In this document: positions 39,701-46,799 of the stretch, in pieces
Layout: the number at the start of each line of letters is the position of its first letter
Position numbering within the stretch: the first letter of the stretch is position 1
Assembly: GCF_030445035.2 (NCBI RefSeq)
Contig: NC_080689.1
Span: 20,799,278-20,863,277, forward strand
Length of the DNA: 64,000 nt
DNA from: Dasypus novemcinctus
Lineage: Eukaryota; Chordata; Mammalia; Cingulata; Dasypodidae
Direction: 5' to 3'
Position numbers and translations under genes: made by a program
The notes under the pieces: model-generated
The model's database searches: none
The model's input: only the letters and a program-made list of their open reading frames with translations
Told to the model about the DNA's origin: nothing

Positions 39701-42700
39701 TTTTTTTTTTAGGTTTCCATCAGATAGAGGAATTTTACCCTAGGATGGACTATACCCATAATTGATTTTGATGAGACTTTGTACTTAGTATTGTTGTAAA
39801 ATAGCTTAAGCCTTTTGGGATGTTGTGATGGAATGAATGTATTTTGTATATGGGGAGAACATGTCTTTTTGGGGTTCAGGGGGCAGACTTTTGGGGATTG
39901 AATCATTTCCCCTGCAAAAGGAATGCTCAGGCCCCAACTCCTGGTCCTATGGGTTTGAACCCATTTGTAAGTAAGACCTTTGAAGATGTTGCTAGGTAAG
40001 ATGTGCCCAAACTGAGTAAGAGTGGGCCTTAATCTAATATGGCTGAAGTCCTTGTAAGCAAAGGAAATTGGACACAGCAGAGAAGCCACCAAAAGAGTAA
40101 GAAACTGAAATCAGTAGAACCTGGAGGAGAAAGGAGAACACTTCACCTTGTACATTGCCATGAAACAGAAATTTTAAGGGCCAAGGAGCACCTTCAGCTA
40201 GCCTCAGAATACCAGTCTTAGGGGAGAATCACCTTGCTGATGTTTCAAATTTGGACTTTTCCTAGCCTCAAAGGTGAGCCAATAAACTCCTGTTATTTAA
40301 GCCAACTCACTGGGTGGTGTTTGTTTTAGCCGCTGGAAAACTAAAACACAGGGAAGCAAAACCTTGTGGATGGAGAAGGAGAATTAGAAACTACAAAGAA
40401 GAGGAAAGGGTGGTGAGAATCACAACAGAGACACAGGGGACCTCAACGTGCTACAAGCCAGACTCTGTCTCCACACCAGAATTGCACTGGAATCATCTAA
40501 GGCAAACTGTGAAGCATATGGAACTTGTTGGAAAAAGCTGAAAACAAATTGATTCAAGATGGAGTTAGATAAATTCATCAGTCAACAGTCCATGGCACCT
40601 TAAGAAAAAGAATTTGGGGAAACTGGTGTCATATTCCTAACCTTTAAATCTAATGTCATGGAAGGCAGCCATTGCCTCCTTATGGAATCATTATCACAGA
40701 TAGAATAGTGGGTTTGGCAGAGATCCTATTGGATGGAGCCAGCGCTCAGTTGTTTTATGGGTGGTCCTCCACATTCCACTCTTCAAGAGATCTAAACACA
40801 CAGGTTCCCTTTCCTCTTTCCTTATTAATTATCTTCAAAGAGGAAAGATAATTCCTCTTTGGAATTATCAGTCAGCCATTATATTCAGTCATATGAAGAA
40901 TATTTTAAATTGTTGAGCTATTTTTTTCCTTCCCTATAACTTAAAAAAAAAAAAAAGCTTCATTGACAGGTAACTCACATATCACAAAACTACAATTAAA
41001 TTTTTTTTAGCATATTCACAGATTGTAGTGACCATAATCAATTTCAGAGCATTTTCGTTATGTTCTAAAGAAGCGCTATGCCCTGTAGCAGTCATTCCTT
41101 GTCTCCACCCTGCCCCAGTCCTAGGCAACCAGTAATCTCTTTCTGTCCCCATGTGTTTACAACACCAACTTCTTTATTTCAATCTTTGGCCTACTCCCCG
41201 TCTTGGCAAATATTTCAGTCCTGTCCTTCCGTGTCTTATAATGGCCCAGCACAGTGCACTCTGGGAATGTAAAGGTGAATGAGAGAAAAATCATGATCGA
41301 TACAGAGGGAAATATCCTAGGGCCAGGGCCCTTAACCTAAGGTCCAAAGATGGGCTTCAGAGTTCATGAAAGTGCTTTAAATTTGATGTGTAATTATACA
41401 TGGACATATGCTCATTTTGGGAGAGAGGGGTTCATAGCACTGAATGGTTTTGCAAGGGGTCTTTGATAAAAACAAAAAACAACAAACCAAGAACCACCGT
41501 ATGTGAAGATTTCCACAGAATGCCTGAACCTGAGTCCATCACTCCACGTACCCCCGTTCCACGAGCGGTGTTGCCTTTTGCCTTTGAAGCTTCCTACAAA
41601 GAGCTTCTGTGGGTGGAGTCATGGGATGCCCACCTAGAGCGCTCAGGATAGTGCCCACCTCATGACCATTTCTGAATTCCTAGAAGCTTCCTCTTTCGTT
41701 TAACAAATAGTGCAACCAGCCATGAGCTCACAGAGGACCAGTCCTTCCAATGCCTAACACAGTTCAAGTCACTTAAACTACAACCTGTTTTAGGTATAGG
41801 GCAATCCCCTAACTAGGTAAGATTTCCTGACCATTAATTTCTAGAAGGGAATAGAAATAAAGATCTATTTATGTGTTTTGTTTTTTTTTTTTTTAATTTA
41901 ATTTTGCTCTTTGGAGACCTGGTCTTTCATATTTCTTTCTCTTTTAGTATTCTCGTTTCATGAGTCATAGGGACAGTTCATGGAACTGTTCATTTGTGCT
42001 AATTAAGGGAGACAGTGTGCTGTTATGTAAAATGCGCAGGGTAAAATGAAGGTATTGGCCCTTGTTTAGGGAAAAGCCAAGAAGGAAAACAAGGGGACAA
42101 AATTATACCTAACAGTTGAATATAGGACAACAGTTTACAAATTTAGGAATTTTCCTGCCAGGTAAGACCAATGAACAGCATTAGGAGAAATGATCTTCTA
42201 TATATTTATTATTTAGTATCATATGATGTTTATGAGTCCTCCAGTGAAAAATGGTCAAAAGACAGAAAAAAGAGTTGTATTTGTAACCTGCTAATTTCCT
42301 TAAGTGAAATTCCAGAATTTATACACATTTTAAAATATATGGGTGTGGCTATTTCCTGTGGCACTGGATATCATTTCCCTAATGATCACTGAGCCCCTGG
42401 ATGGTAGGGATAGGTCAAGATTACTCTCTTAGTGGTAAGAATGTGCATATTTCCCCCATAATGCTTCTTTGGTTTTCCATTACCTTCTGCTGAATTAAAT
42501 CTAATCAACAAGTATTTATCATAAAAAGATTGGGAAATGCTGGACTAAACAAAGTTGAATATATGGACTTTTTTCTTACATATTTTCACGTTACACTAAT
42601 TTGCACTGTAGATTGTGAGAGGGAAATCTTTCAACAGAGTATTCAAGGGACTACTGTTTTGTGAAATACCCTTTAGAAAACGCTGTAATAAGCATCCTTG

Positions 42701-42904
42701 GTGGAGTGTGTATATAGGATCTTCAAATTTCATGTGCTATTGGATTATGTGACCTTTAAATTCCCTCTAAATCCTGAAATTACAAAGTGCCGATCATCTG
42801 AAATGTGTCCTCAAATTCATCTGACAAACTTTCTAGGAACTCTTATTTTGTTATATGTGACCCAGCCATATAACAGTTTCTGATTTGTATTGCAGGATGG
42901 GTGA
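682..42904 (+). CDS. RASGRP3: RASGRP3, Ras guanyl-releasing protein 3 (5' partial, 14 coding exons)
   Basis: Guanine nucleotide exchange factor that activates Ras and Rap1 at membranes in response to diacylglycerol and Ca2+, important in B cells and endothelium (family knowledge). Coding join: 682-744, 1282-1413, 2639-2786, 4208-4381, 4769-4885, 7276-7551, 17328-17405, 21291-21407, 23878-23993, 27784-27931, 35186-35222, 36867-36992, 37299-37663, 42896-42904. All junction phases agree and no internal stop occurs. Domains by predicted residue number: end of REM to about 128, CDC25 catalytic domain about 149-382, EF-hand loops 433-444 and 462-473, C1 domain 495-544, tail to 692. Thr133, the known PKC site, is kept. 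The C1 pattern H-X12-C-X2-C-X13-C-X2-C-X4-H-X2-C-X7-C is perfect. It is RASGRP3 rather than RASGRP1 because the sequence is nearly identical to human RasGRP3 as I recall it and lacks the RasGRP1 coiled-coil tail. The exons for residues 1-57 lie upstream of the window. Confidence 0.97.
1282..1413 (+). CDS. RASGRP3: RASGRP3 exon, residues 79-123
   Basis: Follows acceptor tgcatttcag and ends before gtaaga. Encodes [15 protein letters not shown], then the helix with [16 protein letters not shown], ending in ISS plus two bases of Ile123. This is the REM-to-CDC25 region. Relative to my memory of human it has [12 protein letters not shown] where human has VASQLGYEKHVS. Confidence 0.96.
1414..2638 (+). 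other. RASGRP3: RASGRP3 intron with MER5A-type fragments
   Basis: Holds a MER5A-like hAT fragment at about 1749-1900 and a second weaker one near 2215-2300. Otherwise unremarkable intron sequence. Confidence 0.6.
1749..1900 (-). mobile_element. MER5A-like hAT-Charlie fragment
   Basis: Diverged match to the MER5A consensus as I recall it (gcatcacctgggaggt, ...tgagaatccctg). An old non-autonomous DNA transposon shared by placental mammals. Strand is uncertain. Confidence 0.55.
2639..2786 (+). CDS. RASGRP3: RASGRP3 exon, residues 123-172 (contains Thr133)
   Basis: Acceptor cttttacag, donor TCA|gtaaga. Encodes [15 protein letters not shown], the lysine-rich linker, then [20 protein letters not shown], the start of the CDC25 catalytic domain. 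Thr133 (codon 2667-2669) in MRRVTQRKK is the site reported to be phosphorylated by PKC to raise exchange activity (family knowledge). Confidence 0.97.
2787..4207 (+). other. RASGRP3: RASGRP3 intron
   Basis: No gene. A MER5A-like stretch (tttctcaaacttgcctgatc) lies near 3810-3930. The rest has no recognisable element. Confidence 0.5.
4208..4381 (+). CDS. RASGRP3: RASGRP3 exon, residues 173-230 (CDC25 domain)
   Basis: Acceptor ctttactag, donor AAG|gtatgt, 58 whole codons (phase 0 at both ends). Encodes [20 protein letters not shown] through [17 protein letters not shown] to FINVAK, a core helical part of the RasGEF domain. Position 202 is Thr in FNGTSKW where I recall Ile in human. Confidence 0.97.
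4769..4885 (+). CDS. RASGRP3: RASGRP3 exon, residues 231-269 (CDC25 domain)
   Basis: Acceptor ttattgcag, donor AAG|gtacag, 39 codons, phase 0. Encodes [20 protein letters not shown] and [13 protein letters not shown]. The [12 protein letters not shown] stretch is a signature conserved in CDC25-type exchangers. The exon matches human throughout as far as I recall. Confidence 0.97.
5091..5590 (-). mobile_element. MaLR-type LTR, antisense
   Basis: Starts ttttagttttctgaagctgc, contains gggttggcttttacaatggg and ends near tccaccccacttcaaacggt. It resembles the reverse complement of MLT1/MST LTRs, and another copy of the same type lies at about 29665-30350. Probably a xenarthran-lineage form of ERVL-MaLR. 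The family name is from memory. Confidence 0.6.
5591..7275 (+). other. RASGRP3: RASGRP3 intron
   Basis: No coding or RNA gene is apparent. A MIR-like piece (aaaaggatgctgaggccagaaaagtgaag) lies near 6775-6850. The remainder has no element I can name. Confidence 0.45.
7276..7551 (+). CDS. RASGRP3: RASGRP3 exon, residues 270-361 (CDC25 domain, catalytic hairpin)
   Basis: Acceptor ctgttcccag, donor ACG|gtgagt, 92 codons, phase 0. Encodes [20 protein letters not shown], the invariant [11 protein letters not shown] of RasGEF domains, and the end of the catalytic domain through NMDLINLLT. Largest internal exon of the catalytic core. Confidence 0.98.
8040..8430 (+). repeat. L2 LINE 3' fragment
   Basis: Diverged L2 3' end: clustered pyrimidine-rich 'tttctggaacattctct' text, then acagtgtctggtatatttag and ctcaatagatgaactgaatg, the usual end of L2 in mammals. 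Confidence 0.5.
9013..9035. repeat. Perfect 8-bp inverted repeat
   Basis: ctgcagcc and ggctgcag are separated by 7 nt (ttaatca). It could form a small hairpin. No function is inferred. Confidence 0.6.
11103..11165. repeat. CpG-bearing imperfect inverted repeat
   Basis: tcagtcgt (11103-11110) plus gtagag (11111-11116) pair with ctctac (11145-11150) and acgactga (11158-11165), with a 7-nt bulge (ccacact) on the right arm. Five CpGs lie within about 60 bp of an otherwise CpG-poor intron. It may be a fragment of a DNA transposon end or a structured element. Confidence 0.5.
12340..12450 (+). repeat. MIR SINE fragment
   Basis: Contains the MIR core text ttgtgtaatcttaggcaaat and ctcatctgtaaaatgggttt in the plus orientation. 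Confidence 0.7.
13180..13560 (+). repeat. L2 LINE 3' fragment
   Basis: Typical L2 3' text: tgcctcagggcctttgcac, ttccctgcctggaaggcag and ttgaacggcacttggcac. Confidence 0.65.
16778..17222 (-). mobile_element. MLT1-type MaLR solo LTR, antisense
   Basis: Reverse complement of an MLT1 LTR. It starts tcttagtttgccagggctgc, then caataggaatttattggctc and gaggcaagaagtccaaaatc, and ends ggttaggacttgaacatg ... gattcataaca. An ancient ERVL-MaLR element, 105 bp upstream of the exon at 17328. No internal sequence adjoins it. Confidence 0.8.
17328..17405 (+). CDS. RASGRP3: RASGRP3 exon, residues 362-387
   Basis: Acceptor aattttgtag, donor TCG|gtaggt, 26 codons, phase 0. Encodes [20 protein letters not shown] and PRNSKS, closing the CDC25 domain ([12 protein letters not shown] is typical of RasGRP proteins). 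The preceding intron of 9.8 kb is the longest complete one in the window. Confidence 0.97.
17406..18892 (+). other. RASGRP3: RASGRP3 intron
   Basis: No element I can name with confidence. Long open frames across 18009-18800 show no homology I recognise and are not called. Confidence 0.45.
18893..19315 (-). mobile_element. DAS-type SINE (armadillo), copy 1
   Basis: tRNA-derived SINE in minus orientation, flanked by a perfect 16-bp duplication aggtttgcaaatttta at 18877-18892 and 19316-19331. The tRNA-like head lies near 19240-19315 (minus strand reads ggttcaaacc, the polymerase III B box) and the A/T-rich 3' end is at 18893-18940. The body matches the copies at 22831, 31401 and 53270. Confidence 0.9.
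19928..20125 (-). mobile_element. L1 3' UTR fragment, antisense
   Basis: gcagttgtaggttttcagaa and aaaatcatgtagaaaata, then tagtgtggtacctttgttac. It parallels the longer L1 3' end at 30500-31380 and is the same xenarthran-type L1 tail. Confidence 0.65.
21288..21293 (+). other. RASGRP3: Tandem NAGNAG acceptor (cagcag)
   Basis: The 3' splice site before the exon at 21291 is cagCAG. Use of the first AG includes Gln388 and use of the second omits it. Both keep the frame. Confidence 0.85.
21291..21407 (+). CDS. RASGRP3: RASGRP3 exon, residues 388-426 (linker to EF hands)
   Basis: Donor GAG|gtaagt, 39 codons, phase 0. Encodes the proline/threonine-rich linker [13 protein letters not shown], then [14 protein letters not shown] and NKHIRKLVE. 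The acceptor is a tandem cagCAG, so the first Gln (388) may be optional. Less conserved than its neighbours, as expected for a linker: [14 protein letters not shown] here against TPNKPVVPLEWALG in human as I recall it. Confidence 0.96.
21527..21905 (-). mobile_element. MaLR-type LTR, antisense, diverged
   Basis: atatcttagtttgcctgaac ... ttatggttttgaggctagga ... ctttataatgcctccagtaa ... gagttcacacccgtagg. It has the same order of blocks as the MLT1-type LTR at 16778 but is more eroded. Confidence 0.6.
22831..23233 (-). mobile_element. DAS-type SINE (armadillo), copy 2
   Basis: Same family and orientation as copy 1. The A-tail side starts at the poly(A)/ttatttatttatt stretch near 22831 and the body holds a C10/(CA)n tract at 22853-22874. 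The tRNA-like head ends near 23233 (gagccaagtccacttccc). No clear target-site duplication was found. Confidence 0.85.
23878..23993 (+). CDS. RASGRP3: RASGRP3 exon, residues 427-465 (EF hand 1 and start of EF hand 2)
   Basis: Acceptor catttgcag, donor CA|gtaagt. Encodes [18 protein letters not shown], a canonical EF-hand loop at 433-444 with Asp at 1, 3 and 5, Gly at 6, Ile at 8 and Asp at 12. It then enters the second loop, DKDQDG, which is completed by the next exon. Confidence 0.97.
23994..27783 (+). other. RASGRP3: RASGRP3 intron
   Basis: No gene. A pyrimidine-rich tract lies near 25137-25190 and a (TG)n-like stretch near 27557-27575. The 26.2-27.3 kb part is purine-rich and moderately GC-rich but matches no element I can name. 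Confidence 0.45.
27784..27931 (+). CDS. RASGRP3: RASGRP3 exon, residues 465-514 (EF hand 2 and start of C1)
   Basis: Acceptor cttaacag, donor TTC|gtaagt. Completes loop 462-473 ([12 protein letters not shown], ending in the usual Glu). It then encodes [13 protein letters not shown] and the start of the C1 domain from His495 through zinc ligands Cys508 and Cys511 in FCEHCAGF. Confidence 0.97.
28450..28660 (-). repeat. MIR SINE fragment, antisense
   Basis: Runs from near acatatgcattctactcacc through a C10T11 homopolymer tract (28508-28527) to acagctaatcatcctcagag and gactcagatgcaggtcttct, the order of a reverse-complement MIR. Confidence 0.6.
29528..29650 (+). repeat. MIR SINE fragment
   Basis: gtttgagtctctgttctgcc, ttactgaccgtatgtccctg and ggagcctctgttttcctacc follow the MIR consensus in the plus orientation. 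Confidence 0.7.
29665..30350 (-). mobile_element. MaLR-type LTR, antisense (same type as 5091-5590)
   Basis: Starts cagggctgccgataccaagt, then gggttggcttttataatggg and aatcaaggcaccatcagaga, and ends acacccacagaaatggatta with a short tail. A fragment of the same end recurs at about 33262-33400. Confidence 0.6.
30500..31384 (-). mobile_element. L1 3' end (xenarthran type), antisense, part 1
   Basis: Contiguous L1 ORF2 end and 3' UTR in antisense: gaagttgtaggattacag at the 3' end, through gaataatattccactgtatg and gtgggattgtcaggtcatat. It is split by a SINE at 31401-31809 and resumes at 31826. Confidence 0.85.
31401..31809 (-). mobile_element. DAS-type SINE (armadillo), copy 3, inside L1
   Basis: Inserted in the antisense L1 with a perfect 16-bp duplication ccatacttagttttct (31385-31400 and 31810-31825). 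Minus orientation, with the T-rich (A-tail complement) side at 31401-31420 and the tRNA head and B box near 31745-31800. Confidence 0.93.
31826..31960 (-). mobile_element. L1 3' end, antisense, part 2
   Basis: Continues the interrupted L1: gaggaaccaaactgtcttcc, ggctgcaccattttacattc and atcctctccaacacttg. It joins part 1 without loss once the SINE and one copy of the duplication are removed. Confidence 0.85.
32240..32395 (-). repeat. MIR SINE fragment, antisense
   Basis: agatgaagagactgaggttc, gagaagttaagtgactctcc and ggtctcctgattcccag follow a reverse-complement MIR. Confidence 0.75.
33262..33400 (-). mobile_element. MaLR-type LTR fragment
   Basis: ctgataatctaatcaaaaga, acccagaggaatagttagtt and tacaaatataatcttt match the distal end of the element at 29665-30350. 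Confidence 0.55.
33560..34620. other. GC-rich intronic segment
   Basis: Clearly more GC-rich and CpG-bearing than its surroundings, strongest at about 33880-34030. It contains a 208-codon open frame on the plus strand and others on the minus strand, none with recognisable homology, so no gene is called. It could be an intronic regulatory region or simply an old GC-rich patch. The U2-like fragment at 34061-34099 lies inside it. Confidence 0.5.
34061..34099 (-). pseudogene. U2 snRNA-like fragment (5' end)
   Basis: The minus strand reads atcgcttctcagccatttgg then ctaaaatcaagtgcagaat. This follows the first ~39 nt of U2 snRNA with about five mismatches and then similarity stops. A truncated U2 retropseudogene is the likeliest reading. 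It cannot be functional, since the Sm site and 3' stem-loops are missing. Confidence 0.6.
34735..36866 (+). other. RASGRP3: RASGRP3 introns around the 37-nt exon
   Basis: Apart from the exon at 35186-35222 this stretch holds no coding or RNA gene that I can see and no repeat I can name with confidence. Confidence 0.45.
35186..35222 (+). CDS. RASGRP3: RASGRP3 37-nt exon, residues 515-527 (C1 middle)
   Basis: Acceptor ttgttacag, donor G|gtaaag. Encodes [12 protein letters not shown] plus the first base of Asp527. It holds the KQG loop residues that line the diacylglycerol pocket of typical C1 domains and zinc ligand Cys525. The length of 37 nt is required by the frame on both sides. It is flanked by introns of 7.3 kb and 1.6 kb. 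Confidence 0.96.
36867..36992 (+). CDS. RASGRP3: RASGRP3 exon, residues 527-569 (C1 end)
   Basis: Acceptor tttttcag, donor G|gtaagg. Encodes [17 protein letters not shown] with zinc ligands Cys528, His533, Cys536 and Cys544, then [20 protein letters not shown], a basic/serine linker. The linker has SLGSGHG where I recall SLSSGHG in human. Confidence 0.97.
37299..37663 (+). CDS. RASGRP3: RASGRP3 penultimate coding exon, residues 569-690 (C-terminal tail)
   Basis: Acceptor gcttccag, donor GAG|gtaagt, 365 nt. Encodes [17 protein letters not shown], then [20 protein letters not shown] and [19 protein letters not shown], ending in [18 protein letters not shown]. The tail is the least conserved part: the acidic end is two residues longer than the human sequence I recall, which explains 692 against 690 residues. 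Reading into the intron would add eight residues before a stop at 37687-37689. Confidence 0.96.
37755..37900 (+). repeat. MIR SINE fragment
   Basis: ctgccattggctagttctgg, gaccctgagcaaatggtttc and ctcagttccatcatttataa follow MIR in the plus orientation. Confidence 0.65.
38036..38505 (+). repeat. MaLR 5' LTR
   Basis: ccatgtcccccacaaaaggc ... gtccttgtaagcaaaggaaa ... ccttgctgatgcctcaattt ... gttgttcaagccaaccca, ending near gaaaacag. By eye roughly four of five bases match the 3' LTR. Confidence 0.85.
39889..40350 (+). repeat. MaLR 3' LTR
   Basis: gattgaatcatttcccctgc ... gtccttgtaagcaaaggaaa ... ccttgctgatgtttcaaatt ... ttatttaagccaactcactg, ending near ctaaaacaca. Direct repeat of the LTR at 38036. 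Confidence 0.85.
40940..41170 (-). mobile_element. L1 3' end fragment, antisense
   Basis: agcttcattgacaggtaact, cacatatcacaaaactacaa and cagtcctaggcaaccagtaa correspond to the L1 3' UTR blocks seen at 30720-30970. Confidence 0.65.
41171..42895 (+). other. RASGRP3: End of the last RASGRP3 intron
   Basis: No coding exon or named repeat. The intron ends in cagtttctgatttgtattgcag. Confidence 0.5.
42896..42904 (+). CDS. RASGRP3: RASGRP3 last coding exon: Asp-Gly-stop
   Basis: Acceptor tttgtattgcag is followed by GATGGGTGA, giving the DG-stop end of the human protein as I recall it. The exon continues as 3' UTR. It lies 5.2 kb beyond the previous exon across an intron holding a complete two-LTR MaLR element. 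Confidence 0.9.
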   Translation, partial: DG

Positions 42905-44640
42905 ATTCAGGCTGAGGAAACTGAAGGCAATAATTTTGACTTTTAGAAGAAGGAAGCTGATGAATTCTCAGGAATTTATCTGGAACGATATCTAGACCTC
43001 TACTGCCTTGGGACAACACGGATCTCCCTGATTGGACTGTGGCACAGAACATTTACCCTAACTATGAACTATTTATTTCCTCCCTCCCCATGCCCATAAT
43101 TAGACCCCGTGAGGACTGTGTTATGTAATTGGTAGTTTTCTCATGTATCTTTCTCTAGAGCCATTTATATACGGGTGAAATGAAAGCTTCTATGCATGCA
43201 CTTGATACTCATTCTCTAAACTCAGACTTTGCTTTCTTTTGTGAGATTATTTCAATATTTTTATAAACTCGGGGAGAGATTTTAAAAAGTAGTTGAAAGT
43301 CAGACATTTTTGATTTAGAGGACTTTTGTGTGCTTTTTAGATGGGATTTAACATTTTCTTGAGGACAAGGAAGCTCTTTGGAGCCTGGAATGCAGTGGTT
43401 CTGCTACTGGTTGCAATGAGAACCTGTTTACATTGCTCTTATCACATGGTTGCTATTATGATGTGTTCACAAGTCACACATGTATATACGTCTTACCAAT
43501 TCTACACCACTAGGAAGCTATGACATGGCCATGAAAATTCTCCTAGCACTTATAAATGCACGGGAGAAAAGTAACTTGTCCCATCTGACTCAGGTTAGCC
43601 AGCTTTCTTTAGACACCTGAAATATGAATAGTAATTAAAAAATCATCAATTTAAGATTTCAAAACCTTAGGAGAAAAGCAAACTATCAACCCAAAGCCAT
43701 TGCCAATTTTTAAAACTCAAAATGTTTTCAGAATTGAATTTGTAAAAAACTTTTGGTTTTGTAAGAGAATGCTTGTGCTCTTTTTAAGAAATTGCCATCT
43801 ACTATTAGAGTAGTCATAGAAAGGAAATTGTCATAAATCACCACTGGTTGACATTTTCATTCACACTTTAAATGTCAATATTTTAAATATCTTCCTCTCA
43901 CCCAACAGACGTAGATGTGGGTGTGTTTCTTCCATGAATAGAGAGAGAACTTGGTTTAAGAAGTTAAAAATGAGAGATGGGATTGAGCCTGTGGGTGAGG
44001 AGACTGACCTGAGAAGCTGTAGTATTTCACAGAGGTGCAGTAGCCCTCGTTTGGGAGCTAACGTGTGTACAGTCCATGTAAAATTGAATTAGTTTCTCTT
44101 CAGGTCAACCACTTCTGTAAAGAAATGTCATCTTCTCTCCTCTCGGTTAGTTAACTGAGGGCAGTTCTGTTCAGCAAACACTTGCCAAGCATCTGCTCTG
44201 TACCAGGTCCTGTGCTGGGTACACAAATCCGAGCAAGGCTTGGTCTCTGCCATAGGAAGCTGGTGCCTTATGGGCATTAAAGCACAAAGCTTCCGGTAAT
44301 TCAAAAGAGCGTTCAAAACTTGCTAGAACTGACTTAATTGTACTAACCAGGTTTAGAGATGAGAAACACTGCAAAGTAAAAGTTACTAATTGAGAGAGCT
44401 GTGATAAAACTAGATAATAAAGGAAATTATGTACCATTTGCAAACAGCCATCCCCAAGTGTTGTATCTGTGTATATACACCATCTAATCCTATTCACAAA
44501 TGCAGTGAAATACATCTTAACAAAATTAAAACAGAAAATGGCTACTTCTGTACAGGAAACCTTTCTTGTGTTTTTTAAGAAGTATGAGGACAGCCCAGAA
44601 AGAAACTTGATAATAAATGAAGGATTGTTTTCTTCTTCTG
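42905..44640 (+). other. RASGRP3: RASGRP3 3' UTR (3' end uncertain)
   Basis: Sequence after the stop codon to the first plausible poly(A) signal, AATAAA at 44612-44617, followed by a T-rich stretch. Further AATAAA sites lie at 46296-46301, 46353-46358 and 46594-46599, so the transcript could run to about 46.6 kb. No old LTR or SINE is evident in 42905-44600, which fits a UTR, but the end cannot be fixed without transcript data. Confidence 0.45.
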
Positions 44641-45439
44641 AAAGGATAGTCCAGTTGCCAGATAGTTTGGGTTATTTTTGAGTTTTACCATTATAGGAAG
44701 AGTTTTATACTGTTAGCCTTCAGTTTAAAAACACGCACACAAAAGAAAAGAAAACAAATATATATGTGTGTATAAATGTATATATGTGCATGTATATATG
44801 TGTGTACGCATATGTATACATACTCACTGCTATTACTTTGCCAAAAAGGAATTTGAGGCCATAAATTTCTTTACAATTTTGACTGTTTATATCATTACTC
44901 ATAAAAAATGGTGACTCTCATGTTTCTGATCTATCAAGTCCCTATAATCAGGAAAATAAACAAAATAGGCAAACCCATGATGGAGCATAAAAAACTATTA
45001 TGACTGGTTCCTCTAGATCTTCCTTTGGTAGGTTTGATGATCATTGTTACCTTTCAGGTGAAAAGCAAATATAAAACCAGACTCTTAACAGTGACTAGTG
45101 TTGGGTATCAGGGTGGAATATATTAGATGCTTCAGGTGCATCTTTAAAGAAGGATGTACAGATTGGATTGATGCTTTTTTAGATTTGCCCAAACCAGAGG
45201 GCAGCCCTAATTGGTGTTGGAGCCCTCTATTGATTGATAGACTTTAGATCTAACAATGTTCCCAGATTGTCAGGGTAATACATTCTCTCCAATGGTCAGA
45301 GGAGTTTGCTTTTAAAAAATGAGGACTGGGACTGTGTTTACCAAGCATTCCTAAGGCAAACAATTATATTTGTCAAAATATATAACACTATAGAATGATT
45401 GTATAAATTCAAATTATATTACCAAAGCAAATCTTTGGT

Positions 45440-45620
45440 ATGCAATCTGAAATCAGGTTTGAATTCCCTCTTTGACAGGTGATAGTCATAAGATCCTAGG
45501 CAAGTTACACCCATCTCTTTGAGTCTCAAATCTTTCTTTGGCAAAACAGAGATTTCACCACTTTTCTCAACTACCTCAGAGAGATGTTAAGATATATAAT
45601 GATACTATAAGTTAATACGG
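45440..45620 (+). repeat. MIR SINE fragment
   Basis: ggtttgaattccctctttga and aagatcctaggcaagttaca follow MIR in the plus orientation. If the RASGRP3 3' UTR extends to 46.6 kb, this lies within it. Confidence 0.6.
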
Positions 45621-46799
45621 TTTTATAATTAAGCAGGAGGTTTCTCTGAAATTGTCTTCAAGATCCCAGAATTTAAATGTACCTTTTGGCTGTGCATTTT
45701 GGTGCCTCTAAACCTAAACATTTTGTTAAATCTGTGTCAAATAAGAATTGCTTAAACAAAGAAGTAGAAATGAAACAGACTAGAAGGAATTTTTTCTTGT
45801 TCCTGCAACTATGCGGGAATAGGTGTTAATTCAGGTCTGTTTTCTACCATTGACTCTTGTTCTGTTTGAAAATAGGCAAGATTAAGAAACCGAGCAGGTA
45901 AAATTTAAATGAGTTAAGCGAAAACGCCACATATTGGATAGATGTAAACAGGCACGAGCATAAATATGCTTGAGCCTGTCTCTTGAAAGAATAGCTTACT
46001 ATAGATAAACTAGAGGAAAATAAAAATTAGCTTTTAAAATAAAATGTGCACCCATTTACTTGACAACCAGAGTGTATGTTACAGCTATTGAAGGTGGTAG
46101 TTATAGGAAACTACTTGGAGTTGAAGGGGCATCAGGAAAAACTTCCTCCAGTCTGCCTCCAAAACCTGGGCAGGGAAGTCTAGAGAGCACCTCAAACAGA
46201 AGCATTTTATCTTATCTTTTTAAAATGGTAATGAAAATCACCTTGGAATTCATGTGTCCATTCAGAATCTAAGTGACTTGCAGTTTGTATGTAGGAATAA
46301 AGAAAGCATTATTTGGTACTGTCTTTCAGACAACTGGCCTGAATGTTTCAAAAATAAAATGTTATGAAAACTGAACAAGATGAGAAGGGGCAGTTTTGAA
46401 TCAAGAGATTTAATGAAACAGAACCAACTGTAATGTGTGAATGTTAACTGAATAATAGATTTAAAAAAATGGGAAATTTAGGGTGGTATATACAGTATTA
46501 CAAGAAAAAGTAAAAATAGATATTTTTGGAAGCAGACATTTCATGGCCAATTTGGGAAATGTAAACATGTACTATATATTAAATGATGTATTGAATAAAT
46601 GTTAATTCATTTAAGTGTGATAATGATACAGTTATGTAGGAGAATGTCTATTTTTAGGAGAGGCTTGCTAAAGTATTTAGGGATGCAGTGTCATGATGTT
46701 TGTAACTTTCAAATGGCTCAGCAAAAAAAAAAAAGTGTTTATATGTAGAGGTAACGTTACCAGATTTTATCTAGGTTCTTGACTATGCTGCGGAAATGA

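Larger units (their letters stand above)
38036..40350 (+). mobile_element. Two-LTR MaLR element (ERVL-MaLR, MST/MLT1-like)
   Basis: Complete LTR-internal-LTR structure in the same orientation as RASGRP3: 5' LTR about 38036-38505, internal part about 38506-39888, 3' LTR about 39889-40350. The internal part begins with a primer-site-like ggtaccagga and follows the MaLR internal consensus (ggaaatggcttagaattgg, gatatttagctgagggg, tctcagcttatccagatag). A purine-rich tract (ggttcagggggcaga) precedes the 3' LTR. MaLR internal regions have no intact coding capacity and none is seen here. Target-site duplication is not resolved. Confidence 0.88.
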
